Origin: an uncultured Clostridiaceae bacterium
GTDB lineage: Bacteria > Bacillota > Clostridia > Lachnospirales > Lachnospiraceae
Reading direction: 5' to 3'
Assembly: GCA_947177415.1 (NCBI GenBank)
Contig: CAMWUK010000019.1
Span: forward strand, 1 to 47,481
DNA length: 47,481 nt
Shown: positions 8,605-20,782 of the stretch, one piece after another
Position numbering within the stretch: the first letter of the stretch is position 1
Layout of the letters: each line of letters starts with the position of its first letter
Notes under the pieces: generated by a model
The model's database searches: none
What the model saw: only the letters and a program-made list of their open reading frames with translations
What the model was told of the DNA's origin: nothing
Position numbers and translations under genes: made by a program

Positions 8605-9537
8605 CTATTCTCTAAACAATGGTGTAGAATAGTAACGGTCTCCACTGTCCGGAAGTAAAGCTACAATTGTTTTCCCTTTATTTTCTGGTCTTTTCGCCAA
8701 TTGAATTGCTGCTTTAAGAGCTGCACCTGATGAAATTCCAACTAAAACACCTTCTTTTTTTGCAAGAAGTTTTGCAGTCTCAAAAGCCTCTTCATTTTCT
8801 ATAGTAATAATTTCATCATAAATTTTGGTATTTAATACAGAAGGCACAAAACCAGCACCAATTCCTTGAATCCCATGTTTTCCGGGCTGACCACCAGAAA
8901 GAACTGGTGATGTAGTTGGTTCCATAGCAACAATCTTTACATTCTTATTCTGTTCTTTTAAATATTCTCCAACACCAGTGAGAGTTCCACCTGTTCCTAC
9001 ACCTGCTACAAAAATATCCACATCCCCTTCTGTATCCTCCCAGATCTCTGGTCCGGTTGTTCTCTTATGCATAGCTGGATTTGCTCCATTGTCAAACTGT
9101 CCAGGGATAAAACTATTTGGAATTTCTTTTGCAAGTTCTTCTGCTTTTGCGATAGCACCTTTCATTCCCTTTGTACCTTCTGTTAAAACAATTTCTGCTC
9201 CATAAGCTTTCAAGATGTTTCTTCTTTCCACACTCATAGTTTCTGGCATAGTAAGAATGACACGATATCCTTTGACGGCTGCAATAGAAGCCAAACCAAT
9301 ACCAGTATTTCCTGATGTTGGTTCTATAATAACAGAACCTTCTTGTAACAATCCTTTCTCTTCTGCATCTTCTACCATTGCTTTTGCTATACGGTCTTTC
9401 ACACTTCCAGCCGGATTCAGATATTCAAGCTTAACTAGAATCTTTGCTTCCAATCCCAATTCTTTCTCAACATTTACAATTTCCACTAATGGTGTTTTAC
9501 CAATTAAATCTAATGTCCCCTTATAAATCTGTCCCAT
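8605..9537 (-). CDS. cysK: Cysteine synthase A (O-acetylserine sulfhydrylase)
   Basis: A 310-residue PLP enzyme making L-cysteine from O-acetylserine and sulfide, the last step of cysteine synthesis. Family marks: [12 protein letters not shown] with the PLP-binding lysine at residue 47, the phosphate-contacting [11 protein letters not shown] loop near 73-82, and [10 protein letters not shown] for the PLP phosphate. Length is normal for CysK. It has its own near-consensus promoter at 9627-9655. No T-box or S-box fold is visible in the short leader. Copy E5 lies immediately upstream of the promoter and copy E4 just downstream of the stop. Confidence 0.96.
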   Translation of the reverse strand: MGQIYKGTLDLIGKTPLVEIVNVEKELGLEAKILVKLEYLNPAGSVKDRIAKAMVEDAEEKGLLQEGSVIIEPTSGNTGIGLASIAAVKGYRVILTMPETMSVERRNILKAYGAEIVLTEGTKGMKGAIAKAEELAKEIPNSFIPGQFDNGANPAMHKRTTGPEIWEDTEGDVDIFVAGVGTGGTLTGVGEYLKEQNKNVKIVAMEPTTSPVLSGGQPGKHGIQGIGAGFVPSVLNTKIYDEIITIENEEAFETAKLLAKKEGVLVGISSGAALKAAIQLAKRPENKGKTIVALLPDSGDRYYSTPLFRE

Positions 9538-9626
9538 ACTAACATCTCACCTTTCCATTATTTCTTAAAGCTTTAACGCTTTTATATATATTCCTATATA
9601 TTTACTATGAATTAACTATTAGGCAT

Positions 9627-9655
9627 ATTATAGACTCTCTATTTTTCTTTGTCAA
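9627..9655 (-). promoter_or_regulatory. cysK promoter (sigma-A type)
   Basis: On the minus strand TTGACA and TATAAT are both consensus and separated by exactly 17 bases. The left 8-bp repeat of element E5 begins 6 bases upstream of the -35 box, so the element may have displaced any upstream regulatory site. Confidence 0.8.
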
Positions 9656-9668
9656 GAGAGATTTTTAA

Positions 9669-9812
9669 GTTACTGTTCACTCACAAGCTTGACACTTGCT
9701 GTCAAGCTATGTGCCAAGAACATAAAACAGCCAAGAATCCAGCCTTTCGTCAAAGGCGAATTATAAATAGCGGGATTCCGTTACTGTTAGCACCGCAGGT
9801 GTGAACAGTAAC
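9669..9812. mobile_element. Palindromic mobile element, subfamily II (copy E5)
   Basis: 144 bp with ends GTTACTGTTCAC/GTGAACAGTAAC and flanks ATTTTTAA (9661-9668) and ATTTTTAT (9813-9820), 7 of 8 matching. Hairpin A has arms AGCTTGACA/TGTCAAGCT, hairpin B GAATCCAGCCT pairs with AGCGGGATTC imperfectly, and a terminal palindrome follows. The right flank overlaps the tcdA stop codon and the left flank abuts the cysK promoter. Confidence 0.85.
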
Positions 9813-9816
9813 ATTT

Positions 9817-10560
9817 TTATTCCTTCACTAAATCGGCAATAACTTCAGAAGCTATTATAAGCCCTGCTACTGATGGAACGAAAGCCGTAGAGCCTGGTGT
9901 TGCTTTTTTTCTTTCGTTATCTTCTTTATTCTCTATAATTCCGCTATCTTCTTTCAACACACATAAATCTGGTTTCCGTATCTCTTCCTTGGAATATACC
10001 ACTTTAAGTTTTGCTATTCCTCTTTTCTTTAACTCTCTTCGCATTACTTTCGCTAATGGACAAACCGATGTCTCATAAATATCTGCTATCTCAAACTTAG
10101 TAGGATCTAATTTATTTCCTGCACCCATACTGGAAATAATTGGCACTCCAGCTTCATTTGCCTGTTCTACTAATTGTAGCTTTGCAGTTACAGTATCCAC
10201 TGCATCTACCACATAATCATACTCGGAAAAATCAAATTCCCCTTTTGTTTCTGGCAAATAAAAACATTTATATCCTCTTACTTTACAATCTGGGTTAATA
10301 TCCCGAATCCGCTCTTCCATTACATCCACTTTATATCTGCCTACAGAAGATCTTGTGGCAATAATCTGACGATTCAAATTAGTTATGTCTACAGTATCTT
10401 TATCTACAATATCCACTGCTCCTACACCACTTCGTACCAAGCCTTCTACTACATATCCGCCTACACCGCCAATACCAAATACTGCAATTCTGGCATCTGC
10501 CAATTTTCTCATACTCTCTTCGCCTAATAACATTGCTGTTCTCTGAAATGCCTGCTCCAT
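9817..10560 (-). CDS. tcdA: tRNA threonylcarbamoyladenosine dehydratase
   Basis: A 247-residue ThiF/E1-like enzyme of the TcdA (CsdL/YgdL) type, which uses ATP to cyclise the t6A base at tRNA position 37. The nucleotide-binding GIGGVGGYV motif is at residues 29-37, followed by the acidic loop DKDTVDITNLNRQ and the conserved SSMGAGNKLDPT. AAGGAGG precedes the ATG at 10560. A hairpin (10582-10616) lies in the leader. The t6A-forming enzyme TsaC is encoded about 20 kb away in this window, so two steps of one tRNA modification path are present. Confidence 0.92.
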   Translation of the reverse strand: MEQAFQRTAMLLGEESMRKLADARIAVFGIGGVGGYVVEGLVRSGVGAVDIVDKDTVDITNLNRQIIATRSSVGRYKVDVMEERIRDINPDCKVRGYKCFYLPETKGEFDFSEYDYVVDAVDTVTAKLQLVEQANEAGVPIISSMGAGNKLDPTKFEIADIYETSVCPLAKVMRRELKKRGIAKLKVVYSKEEIRKPDLCVLKEDSGIIENKEDNERKKATPGSTAFVPSVAGLIIASEVIADLVKE

Positions 10561-10581
10561 TTTGATGCCTCCTTATGTAAT

Positions 10582-10616
10582 AAACGACCATGACACCTTG
10601 GGCGACATGATCGTTT
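10582..10616 (-). other. Leader hairpin upstream of tcdA
   Basis: AAACGATCATG pairs with CATGGTCGTTT, with one mismatch on the minus strand, about 20 bases before the tcdA start. It has no clear U run and may be a transcript-stabilising stem or a weak terminator of the dap transcript. Confidence 0.35.
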
Positions 10617-10631
10617 AATGTAACTATTTTA

Positions 10632-10766
10632 GTAACTATTCAGGTAGAAACACGCATTTACTGCGTGTTTCGTAAGAAAAAGTAAATTTTGATTGTTCTA
10701 AGCCCTTCGCCGAAAGCGAATTATTATGGGCTTAGAACGTAACTGTTCATGGTTCTGAACAGTTAC
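10632..10766. mobile_element. Palindromic mobile element, subfamily III (copy E6)
   Basis: 135 bp with exact 8-bp flanks CTATTTTA (10624-10631 and 10767-10774). Terminal repeat GTAACTATTCAGGTAG, hairpin A AAACACGC/GCGTGTTT, a short spacer, hairpin B GTTCTAAGCCC/GGGCTTAGAAC with an inner TTCGCC stem, then a 28-bp palindrome ending CTGAACAGTTAC. It sits between tcdA and the 3' end of dapB, 22 bases past the dapB stop. Confidence 0.92.
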
Positions 10767-10787
10767 CTATTTTAGAACTTCTCTTAT

Positions 10788-11549
10788 TTATGCTTCCGCT
10801 ATAACATCACGCATATCATAAAGTCCTGCCGGTTTTCCAGCAAGAAATTTAGCTGCAGATACAGAACCTTTTGCAAACACTGCTTTGGAATATGCAGTAT
10901 GTTTAAATTCTATTACCTCGTCAATTCCAGCAAAAATTACTTCATGCTCTCCAACTATGGTTCCTCCTCTTACTGCGGATAAACCTAATTCTTTTTTACC
11001 ACGTTTTTCACGTTTCTGGGAACGGTCATAAATGTACTCATACTGATTATCCATTGCTTCATTTATGGAATCTGCTAGTGCAAGAGCAGTTCCAGACGGT
11101 GCATCTAACTTCTGGTTGTGATGCTTCTCCACAATCTCCACATCATATCCTGCAGTTGCAAGCACCTTGGCAGCATCCTGTAATAACTTAAATAAAGTAT
11201 TAATACCAAGAGACATATTTGCTGATTTTAATACTGCAACAGATTTACTAAGTTTCTTAATTCTCTCTAATTGCTCCTGAGACAATCCTGTGGTACAAAC
11301 TACAACAGGCATTTTCTTTTCTTCGCAGAAATCTAACAAGGCATCCATTGCTTTTGCCGAACAAAAATCAATGATAACATCAGCTTCCACATTACAATCT
11401 TTAATACTGGTAAATACCGGATATACGTTGTCACGGTTGTCTACAATATCTATTCCGGCTACAATTTCTACATCTTCATCATCATTGGCAATCTTGGTAA
11501 TTGTCTGCCCCATTGCCCCATTACATCCATGCATAATTACTTTTGTCAT
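10788..11549 (-). CDS. dapB: 4-hydroxy-tetrahydrodipicolinate reductase
   Basis: A 253-residue enzyme reducing hydroxy-tetrahydrodipicolinate with NAD(P)H, the second step of the lysine/diaminopimelate branch. The nucleotide-binding loop GCNGAMGQ is at residues 8-15. The catalytic and substrate-binding EKHHNQKLDAPSGTA has its two histidines at 143-144 and Lys147. Length is typical. It follows dapA by 84 bases on the same strand, so both are probably transcribed together under the lysine riboswitch. Diaminopimelate feeds peptidoglycan, and dipicolinate for spores comes off the same branch. Confidence 0.96.
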   Translation of the reverse strand: MTKVIMHGCNGAMGQTITKIANDDEDVEIVAGIDIVDNRDNVYPVFTSIKDCNVEADVIIDFCSAKAMDALLDFCEEKKMPVVVCTTGLSQEQLERIKKLSKSVAVLKSANMSLGINTLFKLLQDAAKVLATAGYDVEIVEKHHNQKLDAPSGTALALADSINEAMDNQYEYIYDRSQKREKRGKKELGLSAVRGGTIVGEHEVIFAGIDEVIEFKHTAYSKAVFAKGSVSAAKFLAGKPAGLYDMRDVIAEA

Positions 11550-11633
11550 TGGTCTGGCTCCTTTTCTTTTTTATTCAATATCTTATCTAATCCTCTATTA
11601 TTTACATCCTATATCACAGCTAGGAGTTGCTAA

Positions 11634-12518
11634 TTAAAGTAATCCGACCTTTTTCATCTCTGCCTCTAAAATAGCAGTATTTGCTTCACTCATATCTGTA
11701 AGTGGCATACGTAGGCTTCCCGCTTTCTTGCCCATAAGATTCAATGCCTTCTTTACTGGAATTGGATTTACTTCTTTGAACAATGCATTAATCACAGATA
11801 AATATTTCAACTGCAACTCCAGACTTCCTTTTGTATCACCTTCTAAGTACTTAGCCGCAATATCATGGGTCTCTTTAGGAGCGATATTGGAAAGTACAGA
11901 AATCACACCAATTCCACCAAGTGACATTACTGGTATAATCTGATCGTCATTACCGGAATACAGATCCACCTGTCCTTCAGCCAGTTCCATAAGTTTTGCT
12001 ACTTGTGAAATATTACCACTGGCTTCCTTCACTCCTACAATATTATCTACATTTTTTACTAATTTCACAATAGTCTCTGGTAAAATATTACATCCTGTTC
12101 TGCTAGGTACATTATATAATAGAATAGGTAATTTTACACTATTTGCCACGGCTGTAAAATGTTTTACTAAGCCGTCTTGTGTCGCTTTATTATAATATGG
12201 AGATACAACCAATAAGCCATCTGCTCCATATTCTTCTGCTTTTTGTGATAAGTAAATAGCTGTTTCTGTACAATTCGATCCTGTTCCTGCTACAACTGGG
12301 ATTCTTTTCTTTGTATACTCTACACATGCTTTAATCACATCCAAGTGTTCCTCATGTGACAAAGTTGCGGCCTCTCCCGTTGTTCCACAGATAATAATTG
12401 CATCTGTTCCATTCTCTACATGAAAATTCACTAATTCCTCTAGTTTCTCATAATCTACTGATAAATCTTCCTTCATTGGTGTTACTAATGCTACACCTGC
12501 ACCCTTAAAAATTGCCAT
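11634..12518 (-). CDS. dapA: 4-hydroxy-tetrahydrodipicolinate synthase
   Basis: A 294-residue class I aldolase condensing pyruvate with aspartate semialdehyde, the committed step of diaminopimelate and lysine synthesis. Visible residues: the GTTGE loop (Thr46-Thr47), Tyr135 in YNVPSRTG, Arg140, and the Schiff-base Lys164 in GVKEASG. A GGAGG ribosome site precedes the start. The gene stands behind a complete lysine riboswitch with its own promoter and terminator (12628-12902), so expression should fall when lysine is plentiful. dapB follows in the same transcript. Confidence 0.96.
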   Translation of the reverse strand: MAIFKGAGVALVTPMKEDLSVDYEKLEELVNFHVENGTDAIIICGTTGEAATLSHEEHLDVIKACVEYTKKRIPVVAGTGSNCTETAIYLSQKAEEYGADGLLVVSPYYNKATQDGLVKHFTAVANSVKLPILLYNVPSRTGCNILPETIVKLVKNVDNIVGVKEASGNISQVAKLMELAEGQVDLYSGNDDQIIPVMSLGGIGVISVLSNIAPKETHDIAAKYLEGDTKGSLELQLKYLSVINALFKEVNPIPVKKALNLMGKKAGSLRMPLTDMSEANTAILEAEMKKVGLL

Positions 12519-12627
12519 ATCTGTTCCTCCTTTGATTGTTATAATGTATTATATCCAAGTTAATGAAATATGACACAGAATAATCCAGCTTCCATGTCAA
12601 TATGTCTGTGCAACAACTATTCTAACG

Positions 12628-12656
12628 AAAAAACCGGCATACGGAGTATGCCGGTC
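12628..12656 (-). terminator. Lysine-riboswitch-controlled terminator upstream of dapA
   Basis: A 9-bp GC-rich stem CCGGCATAC/GTATGCCGG with a 3-base loop and six U on the minus strand. It lies between the aptamer and dapA, about 110 bases before the start codon, as expected for transcriptional control. Confidence 0.88.
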
Positions 12657-12685
12657 AAAAATCGTATTCAAAAAACTCTTTCCTT

Positions 12686-12850
12686 GTAGCACTCCATCAA
12701 AACCTTTGATGACAGTCGTATGCCTCTTAAACATACGCCCAGAAGAAAACCCCGCAAGAAAGCCCTCCTCTTCGGCATATTCTCCTTTCTTCTGTATTCA
12801 TCTGCTCTTGCTGCATCCTACAGAATACTGATAAAATATGCACCTCTACC
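12686..12850 (-). promoter_or_regulatory. Lysine riboswitch (L box) aptamer
   Basis: On the minus strand the conserved L-box landmarks occur in order: GTAGAGGTGC, then CAGTA, GAAAGGAG, GCCGAAG, a GGGC-type strand, GACTGTCATC and a closing GGAGTGCTAC that pairs with the first motif. A terminator follows, and dapA comes next. This matches the lysine-responsive riboswitch family. A 74-codon reading frame across it (12727-12951) is a by-product of the RNA sequence. Confidence 0.92.
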
Positions 12851-12873
12851 AAAAATATTATATTAACAATTTC

Positions 12874-12902
12874 ATAGTAACACGTCATCTGTTTTTTGTC
12901 AA
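12874..12902 (-). promoter_or_regulatory. Promoter of the lysine riboswitch-dapA-dapB transcript
   Basis: TTGACA and TACTAT on the minus strand are 17 bases apart, about 25 bases upstream of the first conserved aptamer motif. Confidence 0.75.
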
Positions 12903-12932
12903 CAAGGTCTCTGTTTTTTCTGCCAAAAGCTC

Positions 12933-12964
12933 GTAACGGTTCAGCCCACAAGCTAAACTGTTAC
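12933..12964. repeat. Short palindromic element (copy S2)
   Basis: 32 bp, GTAACGGTTCAG to CTAAACTGTTAC, equal to the terminal palindrome of subfamily I. It lies 30 bases upstream of the dapA promoter. No 8-bp duplication is visible, so one flank may have been lost. Confidence 0.6.
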
Positions 12965-13053
12965 AGTTACTTTATACCAGTACTTCTCTTATGTAATTTA
13001 TATAAAGAATATCATTTGCTCTGAAATATATAATGTTAAATAAAAAATACCTT

Positions 13054-13485
13054 CTATTGCCAAAAATCATACCCATATGGTTTTACACATTCTGGCATTT
13101 CCTTCTCTTCACCTTTTGTTGTAATTTCTCTCCAGATGCTTGGACTTTCCATAAACTCTTGTGATACCTCTACCAACCATTCTTCCATAGAGTATCCTTC
13201 TAATTCATAAATAAGGGTATCCTGCCCGTCATCTTCATAATCATTTGACAAATTTCTATCTGTATATCCTATACACTTACCCAGCTGTTTATTATAATTA
13301 CCTTCAAAAGTTCCATATAACACAAATATCTTTTCATCATAAACTATAGCAGCAAACTCATCAACAATATTTTCATCAACTTTATACTGCACAGGATTTT
13401 CAGGTAACCCTTCCATCTTTTTTCCACAACCTACAAAAAGACAACTAATGACACAAATTAACAAACTATTTATCCTTTTTTTCAT
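13054..13485 (-). CDS. Small lipoprotein of unknown function
   Basis: A 143-residue predicted lipoprotein. The start at 13485 (MKKRINSLL) is preferred over 13515 because GGGAGG precedes it and the signal peptide then has normal length. The lipobox is LFVGC, with cysteine at about residue 20. The mature domain is acidic, with no recognised motif. It lies downstream of the ATP synthase operon but beyond a probable terminator at 13577-13622, so it is likely a separate unit. It shows no similarity that I can see to the lipoprotein at 440-1099. Confidence 0.7.
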   Translation of the reverse strand: MKKRINSLLICVISCLFVGCGKKMEGLPENPVQYKVDENIVDEFAAIVYDEKIFVLYGTFEGNYNKQLGKCIGYTDRNLSNDYEDDGQDTLIYELEGYSMEEWLVEVSQEFMESPSIWREITTKGEEKEMPECVKPYGYDFWQ

Positions 13486-13513
13486 TTCATCCTCCCGATA
13501 TTTAAAAACAAGC

Positions 13514-13543
13514 ATACAATTGTTCAGACCATGAACAATTTAC
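13514..13543. repeat. Degraded short palindromic element (copy S3)
   Basis: AATTGTTCA and TGAACAATT flank a 5-base loop, with TAC-type ends, resembling the 28-bp palindrome of E6. No target duplication is evident. Confidence 0.4.
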
Positions 13544-13576
13544 GCCAGAATATACATTATGGCTAAACTATAATTC

Positions 13577-13622
13577 AAAAAAAGAAAGAGACCACAGAAC
13601 ACTGCAATCGCTTTCTTTTTTA
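13577..13622 (-). terminator. Probable terminator after atpC
   Basis: An 11-bp AT-rich stem AAAAAAGAAAG/CTTTCTTTTTT encloses about 22 bases, just past the atpC stop. The T run on the minus strand suits the end of the atp transcript. Confidence 0.5.
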
Positions 13623-13624
13623 TC

Positions 13625-14041
13625 CTAATTATGATATTTCTCGCCTAATTCCAAACGCAACAATGCTTTACGAAGTGCCATCTCTGCACGGGCTTCATTT
13701 ATCTCGCCCTCCGAACCTTTCAATCTTCGTTCTGCACGGTTTTTTGCCTCTCTGGCACGGTTCATATCAATTTCATCCGGCCATTCACAAGATTCTGCAA
13801 GTATCATGACACGGTCTGGAAGAATTTCTAAAAAGCCATCATGCAGGGCAGCTTCTTTCGATTCTCCATTTACAATAAACCGCACTACACCTGGTGCAAT
13901 AATGGAGGTTAGTGGAATATGACCTGCCAACACACCAATCTCACCTTCTGTAGTCTTTATTTCCAGCATCTCGATATCCTCTTCAAAAAAGACTCTATCT
14001 GGTGATACCACTTGAACATGAAATAAATTATTATCAGCCAT
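13625..14041 (-). CDS. atpC: F1Fo ATP synthase epsilon subunit
   Basis: A 138-residue epsilon subunit, part of the central rotor stalk that couples Fo to F1 and can restrain ATP hydrolysis. The N-terminal beta sandwich is recognisable (FHVQVVSPDRVFFEEDIEM, then EGEIGVLAGHIPLTS) and the C-terminal helical pair is rich in Arg, Glu and Ala. AAGGAGGT lies just before the ATG. It is the last gene of the operon. Unlike the other short atp junctions, a 165-bp gap holding mobile element E7 separates it from atpD. Confidence 0.95.
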   Translation of the reverse strand: MADNNLFHVQVVSPDRVFFEEDIEMLEIKTTEGEIGVLAGHIPLTSIIAPGVVRFIVNGESKEAALHDGFLEILPDRVMILAESCEWPDEIDMNRAREAKNRAERRLKGSEGEINEARAEMALRKALLRLELGEKYHN

Positions 14042-14061
14042 AAGCTACCTCCTTATTTCAC

Positions 14062-14206
14062 GTTATTGTTTACACCTATGGTATAAACAATAACGGAATC
14101 CAGCCTATTTAAAATTCGCCTCTGGCGAAAGGCTGGATTCTTTTTCTACCACTACTTATTCTTACGTACTTTGCAGCAAGTGCAAAGTACTACCTGTGAC
14201 CATTAA

Positions 14207-14207
<1 letters not shown>
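14062..14207. mobile_element. Palindromic mobile element, subfamily II, inside the atp operon (copy E7)
   Basis: 146 bp with exact 8-bp flanks TATTTCAC (14054-14061 and 14208-14215). Order from the left: 33-bp palindrome GTTATTGTTTAC to GTATAAACAATAAC, hairpin B GAATCCAGCCT/AGGCTGGATTC, spacer, hairpin A GTACTTTGCA/TGCAAAGTAC, terminal repeat ending GACCATTAAC. The insertion point lies in the atpD stop codon: the empty site would read TAA, whereas atpD now ends in TAG with its last base supplied by the element. Confidence 0.92.
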
Positions 14208-15607
<1,400 letters not shown>

Positions 15608-15626
15608 TCACTCTCCTAATCCTGGC

Positions 15627-16487
15627 TTACTCAATTGCAGATGCACCTGCAACAATCTCGGTAAGCTCCTGTGTAATGCTTGCCTGTCTTGCACGGTTGT
15701 ACTTCAAGGCAAGGTCTGCAATCATTTCCTCTGCATTGTTTGATGCAGAATCCATAGCCTGCATTCTGGCACCGTTTTCACTTGCAACTGCTTCAGTCAA
15801 TGCTCCATAGATAAGACTGTTTACATACTTTGGAATAATCATATCCAAAGCTTCTTCTGCTTCCGGCTCATAATTCATAATCGCCAAATCTGCATTAGAA
15901 TTCTTAGTCTCTTCTTCTTTTATCTCCACAGGCAATAATCTCATTAAAGTAGGAATCTGTGTAATCGTATTTTTAAATACTGTATAAGCAATATAAATTT
16001 CACTTACCTCCTGATTAGCAAATGCCTCCAGAACAGCACGTCCAATCTGGGCGGCATCGCTAAACATTGGTCCATTCATTACATCAGAATAATCCTCTTT
16101 TATCTCATAGCCATAGCGTTTCAGGGTATCTCTACCCTTTCTGCCCACTGCATATACCAAAATATCTTCTTTGGGAATATTTCCTTTGGTAAGCAGCTTA
16201 ACTACATTATTGTTATATCCACCTGCAAGACCACGGTTAGAGGTTACAACAATAAATGCCTTTTTTCCTCCTTGGGCAGCCTGCAAATAAGGATGTGAGA
16301 TATTGCCAGACTTTGCCAATATCGAATTGACTGCATCATACATGTGACTAAAATACGGCTTTGAAGATTCTACCTTGCCTTTTGCTCTCTGCAATTTCGC
16401 TGTAGAAACCAATTTCATCGCCTGCGTAATCTGACCAGTACTTTCAATGGTCGCCTTACGTCTTTTAATCTCTCTCATGGAGGCCAT
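15627..16487 (-). CDS. atpG: F1Fo ATP synthase gamma subunit
   Basis: A 286-residue rotor shaft subunit. The N terminus MREIKRRKATIESTGQITQAMKLVSTAKLQ and the C-terminal RARQASITQELTEIVAGA, the two ends that form the coiled-coil shaft inside the alpha-beta ring, are both clear. AAGGAGGTG sits seven bases before the first ATG at 16487, which supports that start over a second ATG three codons in. A 14-base gap follows atpA. Confidence 0.97.
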   Translation of the reverse strand: MASMREIKRRKATIESTGQITQAMKLVSTAKLQRAKGKVESSKPYFSHMYDAVNSILAKSGNISHPYLQAAQGGKKAFIVVTSNRGLAGGYNNNVVKLLTKGNIPKEDILVYAVGRKGRDTLKRYGYEIKEDYSDVMNGPMFSDAAQIGRAVLEAFANQEVSEIYIAYTVFKNTITQIPTLMRLLPVEIKEEETKNSNADLAIMNYEPEAEEALDMIIPKYVNSLIYGALTEAVASENGARMQAMDSASNNAEEMIADLALKYNRARQASITQELTEIVAGASAIE

Positions 16488-16501
16488 ATTCTCACACCTC
16501 C

Positions 16502-18608
<2,107 letters not shown>

Positions 18609-18621
<13 letters not shown>

Positions 18622-19178
18622 GTGCTATCACCCATTTCTTTCAAAGTTTCTTCAATCAGGTCTGACTGCTGCTCTTTGCTAATGGATGTTTCAATAATCT
18701 TACCAGCCATAGCAGATGCAATCGAAATCATCTCCTGCTTCACTTCGTCCTTGACTTTATTCTTTTCTAATTCTATATCTTTATCCGCTCTCACACGAAT
18801 ACGTTGTGCTTCGGCTTTTGCTTCGTCCACAATTTCCTTCTCTTGTGCCAAAGCTTTCTTGCGGGATTCACTAAGAATTCCTTCTGCTTCCTTCTGCACA
18901 TTCCTTAATTTACCTTCGTATTCCTCTTTTATGTGAATAGTATCCTCTTTTGCCTTCTCGGCCGCATCCAAATCCTCAGTAATCTTTGCCTGACGTTTTT
19001 CAAGCAGTTCTCTGACCGGATTAAATAGCAGCTTAGATAAGAAAACAAATAATACAAATATTGAAATTGCCGGAATTACGGCATCTACCAACAATTGCAT
19101 ATCTAAACCAAACAAACGGCTATAAGCTTCTCCATCCGCAGCTAAAAATGCAGTTGATATCAAATTCATTCCACTCAA
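18609..19178 (-). CDS. atpF: F1Fo ATP synthase b subunit
   Basis: A 189-residue stator stalk subunit. A hydrophobic segment at about residues 28-50 anchors it. It is followed by FNPVRELLEKRQAKI and a long charged coiled coil rich in Lys, Glu and Ala that reaches up to the delta subunit. The N-terminal stretch before the anchor is slightly longer than usual. It overlaps atpH by 13 bases and follows atpE by 53. Confidence 0.95.
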
Positions 19179-19231
19179 TGTACGGCCTCCTTTCCCATAT
19201 TCTTAAGATATGATTGGTGTTGCTGCACATA

Positions 19232-19507
<276 letters not shown>

Positions 19508-19537
19508 CTAATCTCTCTTAAATCTTTTAAATTTCAA

Positions 19538-20302
19538 CTATTCTTCTTCTCCAATGGCATCTGCAACAAATACCATGGTAAGCATACAGAATACAAATGT
19601 CTGGATTGCACCTGAGAACATATCTAAGTATGCATGTAAGGCTGCCGGCCAGACTAATGTAGCAAGTCTTGGTAACAATCCATATACCAGTCCTAACATA
19701 ACAGAACCAGACAAAATATTACCAAACAAACGTAACGACATGGAGACTGGTGTTGCAAATTCTCCAATGAGGTTAATCGGGAAGAATAAGAAAATTGGTT
19801 CGAATAAACCTTTGATTTTCCCCATCTTCTGATGTTTAAAACCATTGTACTGAATCATTACAAATGTAATGAGTGCCAATGGCAAGGTTACCCCATAATC
19901 CGCAGTCGGTGCTCTAAGCCCAAACAATCCAGATAAATTGGATAACAAAATAAATATTGCCAAAGTACCAATATAGTTAGCAAACTTTGGTCCATGCTTC
20001 TTCCCCATATTGGAAACTACCAGGTTGTCTAAAGACTGCACTAATAATTCCAAAATGTTCAAGAACACCCCTGGTGTCTTGTAGGGATCTGCTTTCTTGA
20101 TTACACGGTTTGCAATAATTGCAAAAATAATCAGTGTCATACACACAATCAACATAGATACATGTGTGGTAGTCAGGTACAAATCCTGTCCAAACATCTG
20201 GTATTTGTAATAACCGCTTGCACCAAGTTCCACATTACTGTCTGCCCGTATAAAATTCATAGCAGGCAAACCTCTGGATATTAAAGCCATTCCACTACTC
20301 AA
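19538..20302 (-). CDS. atpB: F1Fo ATP synthase a subunit
   Basis: A 254-residue membrane stator that carries the ion half-channels. The essential arginine is in MSLRLFGNI, and the C-terminal helix AIQTFVFCMLTMVFVADA is typical. Five to six membrane segments are visible. The frame opens with TTG at 20302 behind GGAAGG. An ATG four codons later (20290) is an alternative start with poorer spacing. It lies 42 bases from atpE. Confidence 0.95.
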   Translation of the reverse strand: MSSGMALISRGLPAMNFIRADSNVELGASGYYKYQMFGQDLYLTTTHVSMLIVCMTLIIFAIIANRVIKKADPYKTPGVFLNILELLVQSLDNLVVSNMGKKHGPKFANYIGTLAIFILLSNLSGLFGLRAPTADYGVTLPLALITFVMIQYNGFKHQKMGKIKGLFEPIFLFFPINLIGEFATPVSMSLRLFGNILSGSVMLGLVYGLLPRLATLVWPAALHAYLDMFSGAIQTFVFCMLTMVFVADAIGEEE

Positions 20303-20352
20303 ACTCTCACCTTCCTTTTTCTTTAATGTAGCCTCTCCATAATGGGCTGATA

Positions 20353-20742
20353 TTACTCAGTCCCTGAAGAAAAATAGTTATGAAATAGCGGCTGCATGTA
20401 CGCAGACACTTTTAACGCAAATGCCCCCAATACTACACCCAATGGATGAAATACCTGAGAAAAAAATAATCCGCTTCCAATCACCACTATCATAATTACC
20501 ATACGAATCATTGCCTGCACACGCTCTCTCTTTACTGCGGAGTCTTCATCTAAATCCAGACTCTTTTGCAGGCTAAAATACAAATGAATCGTTACCACAG
20601 TTGCTCCAAGTCCACTCCAAAGGGTTCCAAGAACAAACTGCCATTTATTATCCGCCAGAATCACACCAACTATAGTAATTACTACTATATAAACTGCAAT
20701 TCCAACCAATAACCATGCTAATGTTTTCTTTTCTTTACTCAT
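20353..20742 (-). CDS. atpI: ATP synthase subunit I-like membrane protein
   Basis: A roughly 129-residue protein with four hydrophobic segments, in the position of the AtpI assembly factor that helps build the c ring and may assist ion supply. The start at 20742 (MSKEKK) has AAGGA upstream. A TTG ten codons earlier (20772) is possible but has a weaker site. Sequence similarity in this family is low, so the call rests on topology and on its place between atpZ and atpB. Confidence 0.75.
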   Translation of the reverse strand: MSKEKKTLAWLLVGIAVYIVVITIVGVILADNKWQFVLGTLWSGLGATVVTIHLYFSLQKSLDLDEDSAVKRERVQAMIRMVIMIVVIGSGLFFSQVFHPLGVVLGAFALKVSAYMQPLFHNYFSSGTE

Positions 20743-20782
20743 AACTTTACCAAATCCTTCAAGTCTTTTCAAGTGTTTGTGT

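Noticed and set aside
9538-9660. T-box or S-box leader for cysK
   Set aside because: The promoter leaves a leader of only about 80 bases with no T-box or SAM riboswitch motif.
12727-12951. A 74-codon minus-strand frame
   Set aside because: It covers the lysine riboswitch aptamer and promoter, where the conserved RNA motifs explain the sequence better.
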